Part shown: in pieces, positions 49,958 to 58,534 of the stretch
Layout: each line of letters opens with the position of its first letter
How positions within the stretch are numbered: position 1 is the first letter of the stretch
Origin: Streptomyces tsukubensis
Lineage (GTDB): Bacteria; Actinomycetota; Actinomycetes; Streptomycetales; Streptomycetaceae
Reading direction: 5' to 3'
Assembly (NCBI RefSeq): GCF_003932715.1
Contig: NZ_CP020700.1
Coordinates: forward strand, 6,532,501 to 6,596,500
DNA: 64,000 bases
Notes under the pieces: model-generated
Databases searched by the model: none
What the model saw: the letters and a program-made list of their open reading frames with translations, nothing else
What the model was told of the DNA's origin: nothing
Position numbers and translations under genes: made by a program

Positions 49958-52321
49958 GCCGTCCCGTTCCCGGACCAGCAGGGCCACCGGGCCGTCCAGG
50001 AACAGCTCCGCCGCCGCCACCCGGCGGCCCCCGCGCACCTCCCGGCCGGACAGCGCGTCCGCCCAGACCCCGTCCGGCAGCTCCACCTCCGTACCCCGCC
50101 AGCCGCCCGCCCGCTCCAGCCGCAGGGAGAGCCGGGTAACGGCCGCCACCACCTCACCCGTACGGCAGTACGCCACACAGTGCCCCTCCGCCGGGCCGGA
50201 CACCGCCAGCGGGGTGTACGTCCCCGAGGCGCCGAACACCTCGGGCCGCTCCCGCCGCAGAGTCAGCGCGGCCCGGGTCAGCGCCGTCTTCGCGGTGGCC
50301 GGCCCCTCCTCGAAGGGAGCCCGGTTGTCCGGGTCCACCAGCGCCCGGTAGTCCCGCTCGGTGCCCTGATAGACGTCCGGCACCCCCGGCATCGTCAGCT
50401 GGAGCAGCACCGAGCCCAGGACGTCCGCCCGGACGTACGGCTCCAGCTCCCTGGCGAACGACGCCACCGAGTACAGCGGGGGACCGGCCGGGCCCGCGGC
50501 CACGAACGCCGCCAGGGCCGCTTCGTACGCCTCGTCGGGCTCCGCCCAGCTCGTGCGCAGCGCCGCCTCCCGCGCCCCCTTCAGCAGCGCCGCCCGCAGC
50601 CGCTCCTCGTAGGGGAAACCGAAACCGAGCGCCGTCTGCCACGCCGCCCACGCCAGCTGCGGATCGGGTGCCCGGCCGCCCGGCTGCCGGGCCGCCTCCG
50701 CGGTCACCCGCTCCAGGAAGCCCGCCCACAGCTCCGGAGCCTGCGACAGTACGGCGATCCCGGCCCGCACATCGGCGCTGCGCTTGGTGTCGTGGGTGGT
50801 CAGCACGGTCCCGTTGGCGGGGTGGTCGCGGGCGATCCGGCGGGCGTAGGCATGGAACTCCGCCGGGCTCACCGCCGGGCGGGCCGGATCGCCGCCGACC
50901 TCGTTCGCGCTCAGCAGCGGGGTCCAGCGGTAGTACGCGGTGTCCTCCACCGACTTGGCCCGTACCGCCGACGCGGTCTGCGCGAACCGGGCCCGGAACG
51001 CCTCCCGGTCCGGGCCGTCGCCCGCCCGCCCCAGCGCCAGATCCCGTACCGCGTCCACGGCCCCCGCCTCCTCCGCGGATGCGAACACGGTCTTCGCGGC
51101 GACCGCGGCGGCCGGGGTGAGCACCTCGGACGCCGTGCTGCCACCGGTCCGGTACGGCCGGTACACCGGCAGCCGGACCAGGAGTTCGCGGATCGCGGTG
51201 GACAGCGCCCACGGCGCATGGTCCCGCAGCGCGGGGTCGGCGGCGCAGGCCCGGACCGCCAGCCGGGTCAGCGCCGCGAGCTCCGACCCCAGCTCACGAC
51301 CCGCCGTCCGGTGGGCGGCGCGGAGCCGGGTCGGCTCCCAGCGGCCGCCCCGGTCGGCGGGCAGACCGGTGAACTCCCGGTACTGGAAGGCCAGTTCCGC
51401 CGCGCCCTCGGGATCGGTGAACAGTCCGTCGATACGGTGCAGCGCGTCGTACCCGGTGGTCCCGGCCACCGGCCAGGACGCCGGGAGCTGCTCCTCCCCG
51501 GTGAGGATCTTCTCCACCACCGTCCAGCAGGCCCCGCCGGTCGCCCCGGCGAGCCTGCGCAGATAGGCCTCCGGGTCGGCGAGCCCGTCCGGATGGTCGA
51601 CCCGCAGCCCCTCCACGACCCCGTCCCGCACCAGCTCCAGGATCTTGGCATGGGTGGCGTCGAAGACCTCCGGATCCTCCACCCGGACCCCGATCAGCTC
51701 CGCGACGGTGAAGAACCGCCGGTGGTTCAGCTCGGTACGGGCCAGCCGCCACCAGCCCAGCCGGTACCACTGGGCGTCCAGTACGGAGACCAGGTCCGCG
51801 GGCCCGACACCGGGCCCGGTGCCGGGGCGCAGGGGGAAGCGGTGCTCCCCGTACGCGACGGTGCCCCCGGCGTCCCCCGAGATCCGCAGCCGCGGCAGCT
51901 CGTCCCCGAACCGCCCGGCCAGCACCGGCAGCAGCAGCCGTCCGCCGCCCGCGTCCCAGTCGATGTCGAACCAGCGGGCGTACGGCGAGTCCGGGCCGTG
52001 GCGCAGTACGTCCCACAGGGCGGGGCTGTGGCGCGGCACCAGCGCCATGTGGTTGGGCACGATGTCCACGACCAGGCCCATACCGTGCTCCCGGGCGGCC
52101 CGGGCCAGGGACCGCAGGCCCTCCTCGCCGCCCAGTTCCTCCCGGACCCGGGTGGGGTCGGTGACGTCGTAGCCGTGGGTGGAGCCCGGGACGGCCTCCA
52201 GGACCGGGGACAGATGGAGATGGGACACCCCCAGCCCGGCGAGGTACGGCAGGACGGCGGCGGCCCGGGCGAACGGGAACGCGGGCTGGAGCTGGAGGCG
52301 GTAGGTGGAGGTGGGCGTCAT
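49946..52321 (-). CDS. treY: Malto-oligosyltrehalose synthase
   Basis: Isomerises the reducing-end alpha-1,4 bond of maltodextrins to alpha,alpha-1,1, the first step of the TreY/TreZ trehalose route. It is 791 residues with GH13 landmarks: TYRLQLQPAFPFARAAAVLP, VDIVPNHMAL, nucleophile in GLRVDHPDGLADP near residue 239, acid/base Glu in WTVVEKILTGEE near residue 269, and the C-terminal PGVPDVYQGTE. The ATG has no evident Shine-Dalgarno; glgX lies 142 bp upstream. Confidence 0.93.
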   Translation of the reverse strand: MTPTSTYRLQLQPAFPFARAAAVLPYLAGLGVSHLHLSPVLEAVPGSTHGYDVTDPTRVREELGGEEGLRSLARAAREHGMGLVVDIVPNHMALVPRHSPALWDVLRHGPDSPYARWFDIDWDAGGGRLLLPVLAGRFGDELPRLRISGDAGGTVAYGEHRFPLRPGTGPGVGPADLVSVLDAQWYRLGWWRLARTELNHRRFFTVAELIGVRVEDPEVFDATHAKILELVRDGVVEGLRVDHPDGLADPEAYLRRLAGATGGACWTVVEKILTGEEQLPASWPVAGTTGYDALHRIDGLFTDPEGAAELAFQYREFTGLPADRGGRWEPTRLRAAHRTAGRELGSELAALTRLAVRACAADPALRDHAPWALSTAIRELLVRLPVYRPYRTGGSTASEVLTPAAAVAAKTVFASAEEAGAVDAVRDLALGRAGDGPDREAFRARFAQTASAVRAKSVEDTAYYRWTPLLSANEVGGDPARPAVSPAEFHAYARRIARDHPANGTVLTTHDTKRSADVRAGIAVLSQAPELWAGFLERVTAEAARQPGGRAPDPQLAWAAWQTALGFGFPYEERLRAALLKGAREAALRTSWAEPDEAYEAALAAFVAAGPAGPPLYSVASFARELEPYVRADVLGSVLLQLTMPGVPDVYQGTERDYRALVDPDNRAPFEEGPATAKTALTRAALTLRRERPEVFGASGTYTPLAVSGPAEGHCVAYCRTGEVVAAVTRLSLRLERAGGWRGTEVELPDGVWADALSGREVRGGRRVAAAELFLDGPVALLVRERDGDDR

Positions 52322-52463
52322 ACCGGTGTCCGTACCCGCACCCGGCGGCCGGGCGGCCCCGGCGGGGCCGTACGGGTGAGCGGAGCCGCCGTGCCCTGGG
52401 CCGTGTCACGGGGGCGGGGACCGGTCCGGAGCGCGTTGCCCCCTCGCCGTACCCCCCGCCGGG

Positions 52464-54611
52464 TCACACTGGCCGCCGCAGCACCACCAGACTGTGGCTC
52501 CGGCGGCGCAGCCGGGCCCCCGCCGCGACCCGCTGGCCGCCGCCCGGCGGAACGCCCTCGGGACGTGCGGTGTCCACGACCGTCCGCCAGCCCCGGCCGT
52601 GCTTCGCCGGAACCGTGAAGTCGAGATCCTTCGGGCTCGCGTTGAACATCAGCAGGAAAGAGTCGTCCCGGATCCGTTCCCCCCGCGGCCCCGGCTCGGA
52701 GATCGCGTCGCCGTTGAGGAACACCGACAGCGCGCCCGGCCGGGCCGCCTGCCAGTCCCGCTGGGTCATCGGCTCGCCCTCCGGGGTGAACCAGGCGATG
52801 TCCGTCAGCGCGCCCGGCGCACCGGGCGTGCCGTCCGGGCCGTCCACCGGCCGCCCGCGGAAGAAGCGGCGGCGCCGGAAGACCGGATGGTCGCGGCGGA
52901 GCCACACCATCGTCCGGACGAACTCCTGCAGCGGCTGCTCCCCGGGGACGGCGGTCTCCCCGGGTTTGGGCCAGTGCACCCAGGACACCTCGCCGTCCTG
53001 GCAGTACGCGTTGTTGTTGCCGTGCTGCGTCCGGGCGAACTCGTCCCCGTGGCCCAGCATCGGCACCCCCTGCGAAAGCAGCAGCGTGGCCAGGAAGTTC
53101 CGCATCTGACGGGCCCGCAGCTCCAGCACCGCCGGATCGTCCGTCTCGCCCTCCACCCCGCAGTTCCACGACCGGTTGTGGCTCTCGCCGTCCCGGTTGC
53201 CCTCCCCGTTGGCCTCGTTGTGCTTGGTGTCGTACGCCACCAGATCGTGCAGGGTGAAACCGTCGTGGCAGGTGACGAAGTTGATGGACGCCAGCGGGCG
53301 GCGGCCGTCGCACTGGTAGAGGTCCGACGAGCCGGTCAGCCGGGACGCGAACTCGGCCAGCGTCCTCGGCTCACCGCGCCACAGATCCCGGACCGTGTCC
53401 CGGTACTTGCCGTTCCACTCGGTCCACAGCGGCGGGAAGTTCCCCACCTGATAGCCGCCCTCGCCCACGTCCCACGGTTCGGCGATCAGCTTCACCTGAC
53501 TGACCACCGGATCCTGCTGCACCAGATCGAAGAACGACGACAGCCGGTCCACCTCGTGGAACTGCCGGGCCAGGGTCGCCGCCAGATCGAAACGGAAGCC
53601 GTCGACGTGCATCTCCGTCACCCAGTACCGCAGCGAGTCCATGATCAGCTGCAGTACGTGCGGAGACCGCATCAGCAGCGAATTCCCGGTGCCCGTGGTG
53701 TCCGTGTAGTGCCGCCGGTCCTCGGCGAGCCGGTAGTACGAGGCATTGTCCAGGCCCCGGAACGAGAGCGTCGGGCCCAGATGGTTCCCCTCCGCCGTGT
53801 GGTTGTAGACCACATCGAGAATGACCTCGATACCGGCCTGGTGCAGCGCCCTCACGGCGTGCTTGAACTCCAGCACCTGCTCGCCCCGCTCGCCCCAGGA
53901 GGCATAGGCGTTGTGCGGGGCGAAGAAACCGATCGTGTTGTAGCCCCAGTAGTTGCGCAGCCCCGCGTCCACCAGCCGGTGGTCCTGGACGAACTGGTGG
54001 ACCGGCATCAGCTCCAGCGTGGTGACGCCCAGCTCCGTCAGATGCGAGATCACCGCCGGATGGGCGAGCCCCGCATAGGTGCCCCGCAGCTCCGGCGGCA
54101 GCTCCGGATGGAGCATCGTCAGGCCCTTCACATGGGCCTCGTAGATCACCGTCCGGTGGTACTCCGTCCGGGGGGACCGGTCGTCCCCCCAGTCGAAGTA
54201 AGGATTCACCACGACGGACGCCATGGTGTGCCCCGCGGAGTCCAGGACATTGCGCGACTCCGGCCGCCCGAAGTGGTAGCCGTACACCGGCTCGCCCCAG
54301 GTCACGGCCCCGCTCAGGGCCCTCGCATACGGGTCGATCAGCAGCTTCGACGCATTGCACCGATGCCCCTGACCGGGATCGTGCGGACCGTGCACCCGGA
54401 AGCCGTACCGCTGCCCCGGCATCACGCCCGGCAGATACGCGTGCCGGACAAAGGCGTCCGCCTCGCGCAGCTCGACGCGCTCCTCCGAGCCGTCGTCGTG
54501 CAGCAGACACAGCTCGATACGCCGCGCCGCCTCGGAGAACACCGCGAAATTCGTGCCGGCGCCGTCGAAGGTGGCACCGAGGGGATACGCCTGTCCCGGC
54601 CAGACCTGCAT
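52464..54611 (-). CDS. glgX: Glycogen debranching enzyme GlgX/TreX
   Basis: Hydrolyses alpha-1,6 branches of glycogen to feed the TreY/TreZ route. It is 715 residues: N-terminal CBM48 (PLGATFDGAGTNFAVFSEAA), GH13_11 barrel with VVYNHTAEGNHLGP, nucleophile in VDGFRFDLAATLARQ near residue 340, acid/base Glu in KLIAEPWDVG near residue 377 and VTCHDGFTLHDLV. The start MQVWPGQAYPLG is family-typical, with GGAG upstream. Divergent from the HEPN gene across 433 bp. Confidence 0.93.
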   Translation of the reverse strand: MQVWPGQAYPLGATFDGAGTNFAVFSEAARRIELCLLHDDGSEERVELREADAFVRHAYLPGVMPGQRYGFRVHGPHDPGQGHRCNASKLLIDPYARALSGAVTWGEPVYGYHFGRPESRNVLDSAGHTMASVVVNPYFDWGDDRSPRTEYHRTVIYEAHVKGLTMLHPELPPELRGTYAGLAHPAVISHLTELGVTTLELMPVHQFVQDHRLVDAGLRNYWGYNTIGFFAPHNAYASWGERGEQVLEFKHAVRALHQAGIEVILDVVYNHTAEGNHLGPTLSFRGLDNASYYRLAEDRRHYTDTTGTGNSLLMRSPHVLQLIMDSLRYWVTEMHVDGFRFDLAATLARQFHEVDRLSSFFDLVQQDPVVSQVKLIAEPWDVGEGGYQVGNFPPLWTEWNGKYRDTVRDLWRGEPRTLAEFASRLTGSSDLYQCDGRRPLASINFVTCHDGFTLHDLVAYDTKHNEANGEGNRDGESHNRSWNCGVEGETDDPAVLELRARQMRNFLATLLLSQGVPMLGHGDEFARTQHGNNNAYCQDGEVSWVHWPKPGETAVPGEQPLQEFVRTMVWLRRDHPVFRRRRFFRGRPVDGPDGTPGAPGALTDIAWFTPEGEPMTQRDWQAARPGALSVFLNGDAISEPGPRGERIRDDSFLLMFNASPKDLDFTVPAKHGRGWRTVVDTARPEGVPPGGGQRVAAGARLRRRSHSLVVLRRPV

Positions 54612-55044
54612 GCAGAACTCCGCCCCTTCCGCGATCCGGGCGGGTGGGGGGACAGGGGCCCGGATCCCGTCCGAACGTACCGTGAGCGCCCCCGGCGCGC
54701 CCCCCGGACGGCGCGCCGTCAACGGCACGTTCCGATCCTCACCCGTACGGCGTAAACCGGCCACCGTGGGGGCGGCGCGCCGCGCGCAGCCCCTAGTTGC
54801 CCGCACCTGCTCCGGGCCCGCGCCCCGGAGCCCGCGGGGCCCGTCGGGCCCGGACCCGGCGGACGCCGCGCCCCGAATCCCCCCTGACTCGCTATGAATC
54901 CGCTCACTCCCGGCCGACTTGGCCGGAATAACACCCCTGGAACAGAAGGCAGTTGAAAAGGGACCCCGGCGATCCGGCTGCACCTCCTCATGCTTGCGGA
55001 GTAGTCTGCGTTGATCTTTGGTGGGGGACGGGAAGGGGACGCCG
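54612..55044. other. Divergent intergenic region between glgX and the HEPN gene
   Basis: No gene is supported in this 433-bp interval. It holds a 7-bp hairpin at 54810-54830 (CTCCGGG with CCCGGAG), an inverted repeat CCGGCC-GACTT-GGCCGG at 54910-54926 in an AT-richer stretch, and TAGTCT at about 55001, a fair -10 for the HEPN gene. Confidence 0.5.
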
Positions 55045-56295
55045 GTGAGCTCGGGAGGGCTGGAGCTACCCCCCGGTGACAGCGGTCACGAGGGGGATCC
55101 CGCCGATGTCCCGCCGGGAGCGGTGTCCCTCGCCAGACCGCTGGAAATCGGGGCGGAACTCGACTGGGACGCCGAGTCCTGGGCCGAGGTACGGACCCGC
55201 GCCCAGCGCGCGGGACGTGCGTACATCTGGCTGAACCTGGTCGAACAGCGGCTGCGCGCCGTCGTCGCCGCCGTCCTGCGGCCCGTGTACGAACCCGTGC
55301 ACGGCGACGACTGGGTCATCGCCGCCGCCGGACCCGCTGGACAGGAATGGGTCCAGCGGGCCGTCGCGGTACGGGAGGTCTCCCGGCGCAAGGGCTATCT
55401 CCTCGACCCCGCCGACGACAACGTGCTCTCCTTCCTGACCCTGCCCCAGCTGCGGGAGCTGATGGTCCAGCACTGGCCCTGCTTCGAGCCGTACCTCGAC
55501 GACCGGCGCGACGTCGAACTCGCCCTCGACGAACTCGAAGTCACCCGCAACGTCGTCTCCCGCAACCGGGCCCTCAACGAAGCCGTACTCGCCCAGGCGG
55601 AACGCGCATCCGCGCGCCTCCTCGACATGCTCGGCAGCGGCACCGCGACCCGGTCGGCCGACCGGCTGCCCGTCGACGCCGTCGAAGACCTCGTCGGCGA
55701 CCGGTACGCCGACGTGGTCTCCGTCCACCCCGACCGGGTCCGCCTCCAGCGCCAGCTCCCCGCCGAAGACCTCTTCGGCGGCGCCCGCCGCCTCGACGCC
55801 ATCGGCATCGGGCTGAACCTCCTGGTCCAGAACTTCTCCGGACGCCGGCTGGTCCGCCTCGCCGAAAGCGGGGCCCGGGTCCGGCTGCTCTTCCTCAACC
55901 CCGCGAGCAGCGCCGTCAAACGGCGCGAACGGGAACTCGGCCTCAGAAAGGGTGAACTCAGCCGCACCGTGGAGATGAACATCCTCCATATGCGGCGGGT
56001 CCGCTCCCTCCTCCGCGACCCCGGCGCCTTCGAAATCCAGGTCTTCGACGAGACGCCCCGCTTCACCGCCTACCTCGTCGACGGCGACGGGCCCGACGGG
56101 ATGGCCGTCGTCCAGACCTATCTGCGCACCGCCCGCGGTATGGAGGCACCGGTCCTGGTACTCCGCGGCGGCCGCCGCTCCGTGGTCCGGGCCGGACACC
56201 CCGGCGATCCCGGCGACCCCGGAGAGCACGGACTCTTCCAGACCTACCGCGAGGAGTTCGAGTCGGTGTGGTCCGACTCCCGCCCGGTCTCCTGA
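55045..56295 (+). CDS. SAV2148 family HEPN-domain protein
   Basis: A 416-residue cytosolic protein of the actinobacterial SAV2148 family. The N-terminal helical part (WAEVRTRAQRAGRAYIWLNL, EQRLRAVVAAVLRPVY, RRDVELALDELEVTRNVV) is the HEPN-like region; the C-terminal half (LIGIGLNLLVQNFSGRRLVR-like, EMNILHMRRVRSLLRDPGAF) has a phospholipase-D/receptor-like mixed fold and ends in an Asp/Glu-rich tail. No R-x4-6-H toxin motif is evident, so RNase activity is doubtful. GTG 55045 (SSGGLELPPG) follows AAGGGG; TTG 55018 is an earlier but unlikely start. Confidence 0.72.
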   Translation: MSSGGLELPPGDSGHEGDPADVPPGAVSLARPLEIGAELDWDAESWAEVRTRAQRAGRAYIWLNLVEQRLRAVVAAVLRPVYEPVHGDDWVIAAAGPAGQEWVQRAVAVREVSRRKGYLLDPADDNVLSFLTLPQLRELMVQHWPCFEPYLDDRRDVELALDELEVTRNVVSRNRALNEAVLAQAERASARLLDMLGSGTATRSADRLPVDAVEDLVGDRYADVVSVHPDRVRLQRQLPAEDLFGGARRLDAIGIGLNLLVQNFSGRRLVRLAESGARVRLLFLNPASSAVKRRERELGLRKGELSRTVEMNILHMRRVRSLLRDPGAFEIQVFDETPRFTAYLVDGDGPDGMAVVQTYLRTARGMEAPVLVLRGGRRSVVRAGHPGDPGDPGEHGLFQTYREEFESVWSDSRPVS

Positions 56296-56362
56296 GTGTC
56301 AGTGGCACATGACAGGGTGAGAAGCATCCGGGGGAGCAGCACCACGAAGGAGGGGGTCCACC

Positions 56363-57100
56363 ATGACCTGGCACACGGAAGAACTCGTCGGCTTCGACCT
56401 GGAGACGACGGGCACCGAGCCCTGGGAAGCGCGGATCGTCACCGCGGCCGTCGTCCGCACGGTTCCCGGGGGCGCGCCGCGGCGCCGGGTCTGGCTGGCC
56501 GACCCCGGCATCCGGATCCCCGAACAGGCGTCCGCGATCCACGGCATCACCACCGAACGCGCCACCGCGGAGGGCCGGCCCGCCCGCGAGGTCGCGGACG
56601 AGGTCGCGGCCGAACTGTGCGGGCACTGGGACCGCGGGGTGCCCGTCGTGGCCTACAACGCCTCCTTCGACCTCACCCTCCTCGGCGCGGAGCTGGCCCG
56701 CCACGGGCTGCCGTCCCTCACCGAACGGCTCGGCGGGCGGACCCCCGGGCCGGTCGTCGACCCGCTCACCATCGACCGGGCCGCCGACCGCTACCGCAAG
56801 GGGAAGCGCACCCTGGAGGCCGTCAGCGCGGAGTACGGCGTGGCCCTCGCCGACGCGCACGACGCGACGGCGGACGCGGAGGCGGCGGTCGCGGTGGCCC
56901 GCGCGCTGGCGGCCCGTCACCCGTCGGTGGCCGCTCTCGCCCCGGCGGAGCTGCACGAGCAGCAGATTCGCTGGTACGCGACATGGGCGAAGGACTTCGA
57001 GTCGTTCCTGCGCCGCAAGGGCGACGCGACGGCGGAGGTGGACGGGACGTGGCCGTTCCGGGATGCCCCGGTCGCCTCCCGCGAGGGCGCCTCCCGCTGA
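56363..57100 (+). CDS. DnaQ-like 3'-5' exonuclease (DEDDh)
   Basis: A 245-residue protein with the DEDDh exonuclease fold: Asp11 and Glu13 in VGFDLETTGTEP, the helper motif AIHGITTE, Asp in VVAYNASFDLTLLGAEL near residue 103 and the final HDATADAEA with His and Asp near residue 165. It lacks polymerase-subunit linkers, so a stand-alone repair or RNA-trimming role is more likely than proofreading. The last 50 residues are family-specific (QQIRWYATWAKDFESFLR). The stop codon lies inside a 36-bp tandem duplication. Confidence 0.85.
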   Translation: MTWHTEELVGFDLETTGTEPWEARIVTAAVVRTVPGGAPRRRVWLADPGIRIPEQASAIHGITTERATAEGRPAREVADEVAAELCGHWDRGVPVVAYNASFDLTLLGAELARHGLPSLTERLGGRTPGPVVDPLTIDRAADRYRKGKRTLEAVSAEYGVALADAHDATADAEAAVAVARALAARHPSVAALAPAELHEQQIRWYATWAKDFESFLRRKGDATAEVDGTWPFRDAPVASREGASR

Positions 57101-57152
57101 GGGGCGCTTCGTTCCTGCGAGGGCGCCTCCCGCTGTGGGGCGCTTCGTTCCT
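57081..57152. repeat. 36-bp tandem duplication across the exonuclease stop codon
   Basis: Units 57081-57116 and 57117-57152 differ at one base: the first has TGA (the stop of the exonuclease gene), the second TGT. A partial third unit follows to about 57172. The duplicated block codes for the last REGASR residues. Confidence 0.85.
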
Positions 57153-57171
57153 GCGGGGTGCGGGCGCTTCG

Positions 57172-57354
57172 GTGGTCGAGTCGCGTGACTCCGTGGTGTA
57201 GGTCGCCGGTCCTGCCGGTGCGGGTGGGTCGGTGGCCTCCGGGCTCACCTCCTCGCGGCCTGCGATGCACTGCGCTCCGGCGAGCTGTGCTTGTCGCAGG
57301 TCCGCTGCGGGGGCGACCCTGCACCCCCCTCCCACGTGATCCCGACTTGACCCC
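57172..57354 (+). repeat. Dispersed intergenic repeat, copy R3
   Basis: Matches R2 (inverted) over almost its whole length, from GTGGTCGAGTCGCGTGACTC through GGGCTCACCTCCTCGCGGCC to CCACGTGATCCCGACTTGAC, and R1 at both ends. See R1 and R2. Confidence 0.8.
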
Positions 57355-57415
57355 GTGGGCAAGGATGTCTGTCCGCCGCAGGCCCTTCACCTGACGAGGC
57401 CGGAGAGGGTCTTTA

Positions 57416-57510
57416 GGGGCGCGGGGAACTGCGCGAACGGCCCACGACGGCCCGCGGGCGGAAAACCAACCCCGCCAGGCACGGCGCTCCCTGAGGAGCC
57501 GCAGCACGCT
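57416..57510 (+). repeat. Dispersed intergenic repeat R4, copy b
   Basis: Begins GGGGCGCGGGGAACTGCGCG, then CGGCCCGCGGGCGGAAAACC and CCCCGCCAGGCACGGCGCTC. Same block order as copy a at 16751-16846. It stops 3 bp before the stop codon of the kinase gene. Confidence 0.75.
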
Positions 57511-57512
57511 CC

Positions 57513-58421
57513 TCAGAAGGGGAACCAGCGGATCTCCGGGTCGGCGTCGCGGAGGGAGTTCACGCGGCGGATGAACTCCTCCCGTGCCTTCGGGTTCGTG
57601 GGGGCGTGCTGCGCCACCCACGCACAGCTCGCCGTCTCCCGCGCCCCGCGCAGCACCCCGCACCCCTCCCAGTCGCGGACGTCCCACCCGTACGCGGTGA
57701 CGAACTCGTCGTACGCCTCGGGCGGCAGCCCGTACCGGTCCCGGGACAGGGCCATCACGACGAGGTCGTGCTCCCGCAGGTCCGCGGAGACGGTTTCCAG
57801 GTCGACCAGGACGGGACCGTCCGGGCCCACATGGACGTTCCGGGGGAGGGCGTCCCCGTGGATGGGCCCCGGCGGCAGATGCGGGGTCAGCGCCGCGGCC
57901 GCCGCGGCGAAACCGTCCCGCCGCTCCCGGAGGAACGCCGCGTCCGCCGGGTCGATCGCGTCCCCCGCCAGCCGCAGCCACCGCTCGACACCGCCGAGCA
58001 GCTCCCGCGGCGGCAGGGTGAGACCGGCCGGCGGCGCCAGCGCGTGGACGCGCCGCAGCAGGGCCGCCAGATCCGCCGGGCCCGCGGGGCGCACGGCGTC
58101 CGGCAGCCGGTGCCAGACGGTGACGGGATGCCCCTCGACGAGCCGTGCGGTCGGCTCCGCGGGACGTACCGCCGGTACGTCCGCGCCCGCCAGCCACATG
58201 CCGACGGCAACTTCGCGCTCCGCCCGCGCCAGCAGCTCCGCCGTCCGGCCGATCTTGACGACGAGGCCGTCCACCGCGAAGACCGCGTTCTCCCCGAGGG
58301 AGAGCAGTGTCCCGTCCGGCAGCCCCGCCGCCGCGAGGACGTCCCGTGCCCGTTCCGCGTCCACCGTCGCGTCCGCCGCCTTTCCTTGAGTCACCCCTGC
58401 GAACACGCCAAAGTGTCGCAT
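57513..58421 (-). CDS. Aminoglycoside phosphotransferase-fold protein
   Basis: A 302-residue protein of the APH/choline kinase-like fold: nucleotide-binding LSLGENAVFAVDGLVVKIGR with the ATP lysine, GREV-like LLARAEREVAVG, catalytic HGDALPRNV near residue 187 and metal aspartate in VLVDLETVS near residue 204. Despite the fold name, most Streptomyces copies phosphorylate unknown small molecules and are not resistance genes. ATG 58421 (MRHFGVFAGV) is chosen. Divergent from the sugar transporter operon, 113 bp away. Confidence 0.83.
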   Translation of the reverse strand: MRHFGVFAGVTQGKAADATVDAERARDVLAAAGLPDGTLLSLGENAVFAVDGLVVKIGRTAELLARAEREVAVGMWLAGADVPAVRPAEPTARLVEGHPVTVWHRLPDAVRPAGPADLAALLRRVHALAPPAGLTLPPRELLGGVERWLRLAGDAIDPADAAFLRERRDGFAAAAAALTPHLPPGPIHGDALPRNVHVGPDGPVLVDLETVSADLREHDLVVMALSRDRYGLPPEAYDEFVTAYGWDVRDWEGCGVLRGARETASCAWVAQHAPTNPKAREEFIRRVNSLRDADPEIRWFPF

Positions 58422-58534
58422 CCACGGCAGGCGTCCTTGACGGGCCCCCGGCAGCTCAGGACCATGACCAGGGCCCGCGAGGGTGAGGGCGGTCACACCG
58501 CCATCCGCTGCCCGAAGGCGAAGGAGCCGGCTCG

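Larger units (their letters stand above)
57101..57512. other. Gene-free repeat block between the exonuclease and kinase genes
   Basis: A 412-bp interval between convergent genes, filled by the end of the 36-bp duplication, element R3 and element R4b. No gene is supported. It mirrors the mosaic at 15.9-16.9 kb. Confidence 0.7.

Noticed and set aside
57513..58421. Aminoglycoside resistance gene
   Set aside because: Only the general APH fold is visible. No resistance-gene context is present, and such kinases are common in Streptomyces with other substrates.
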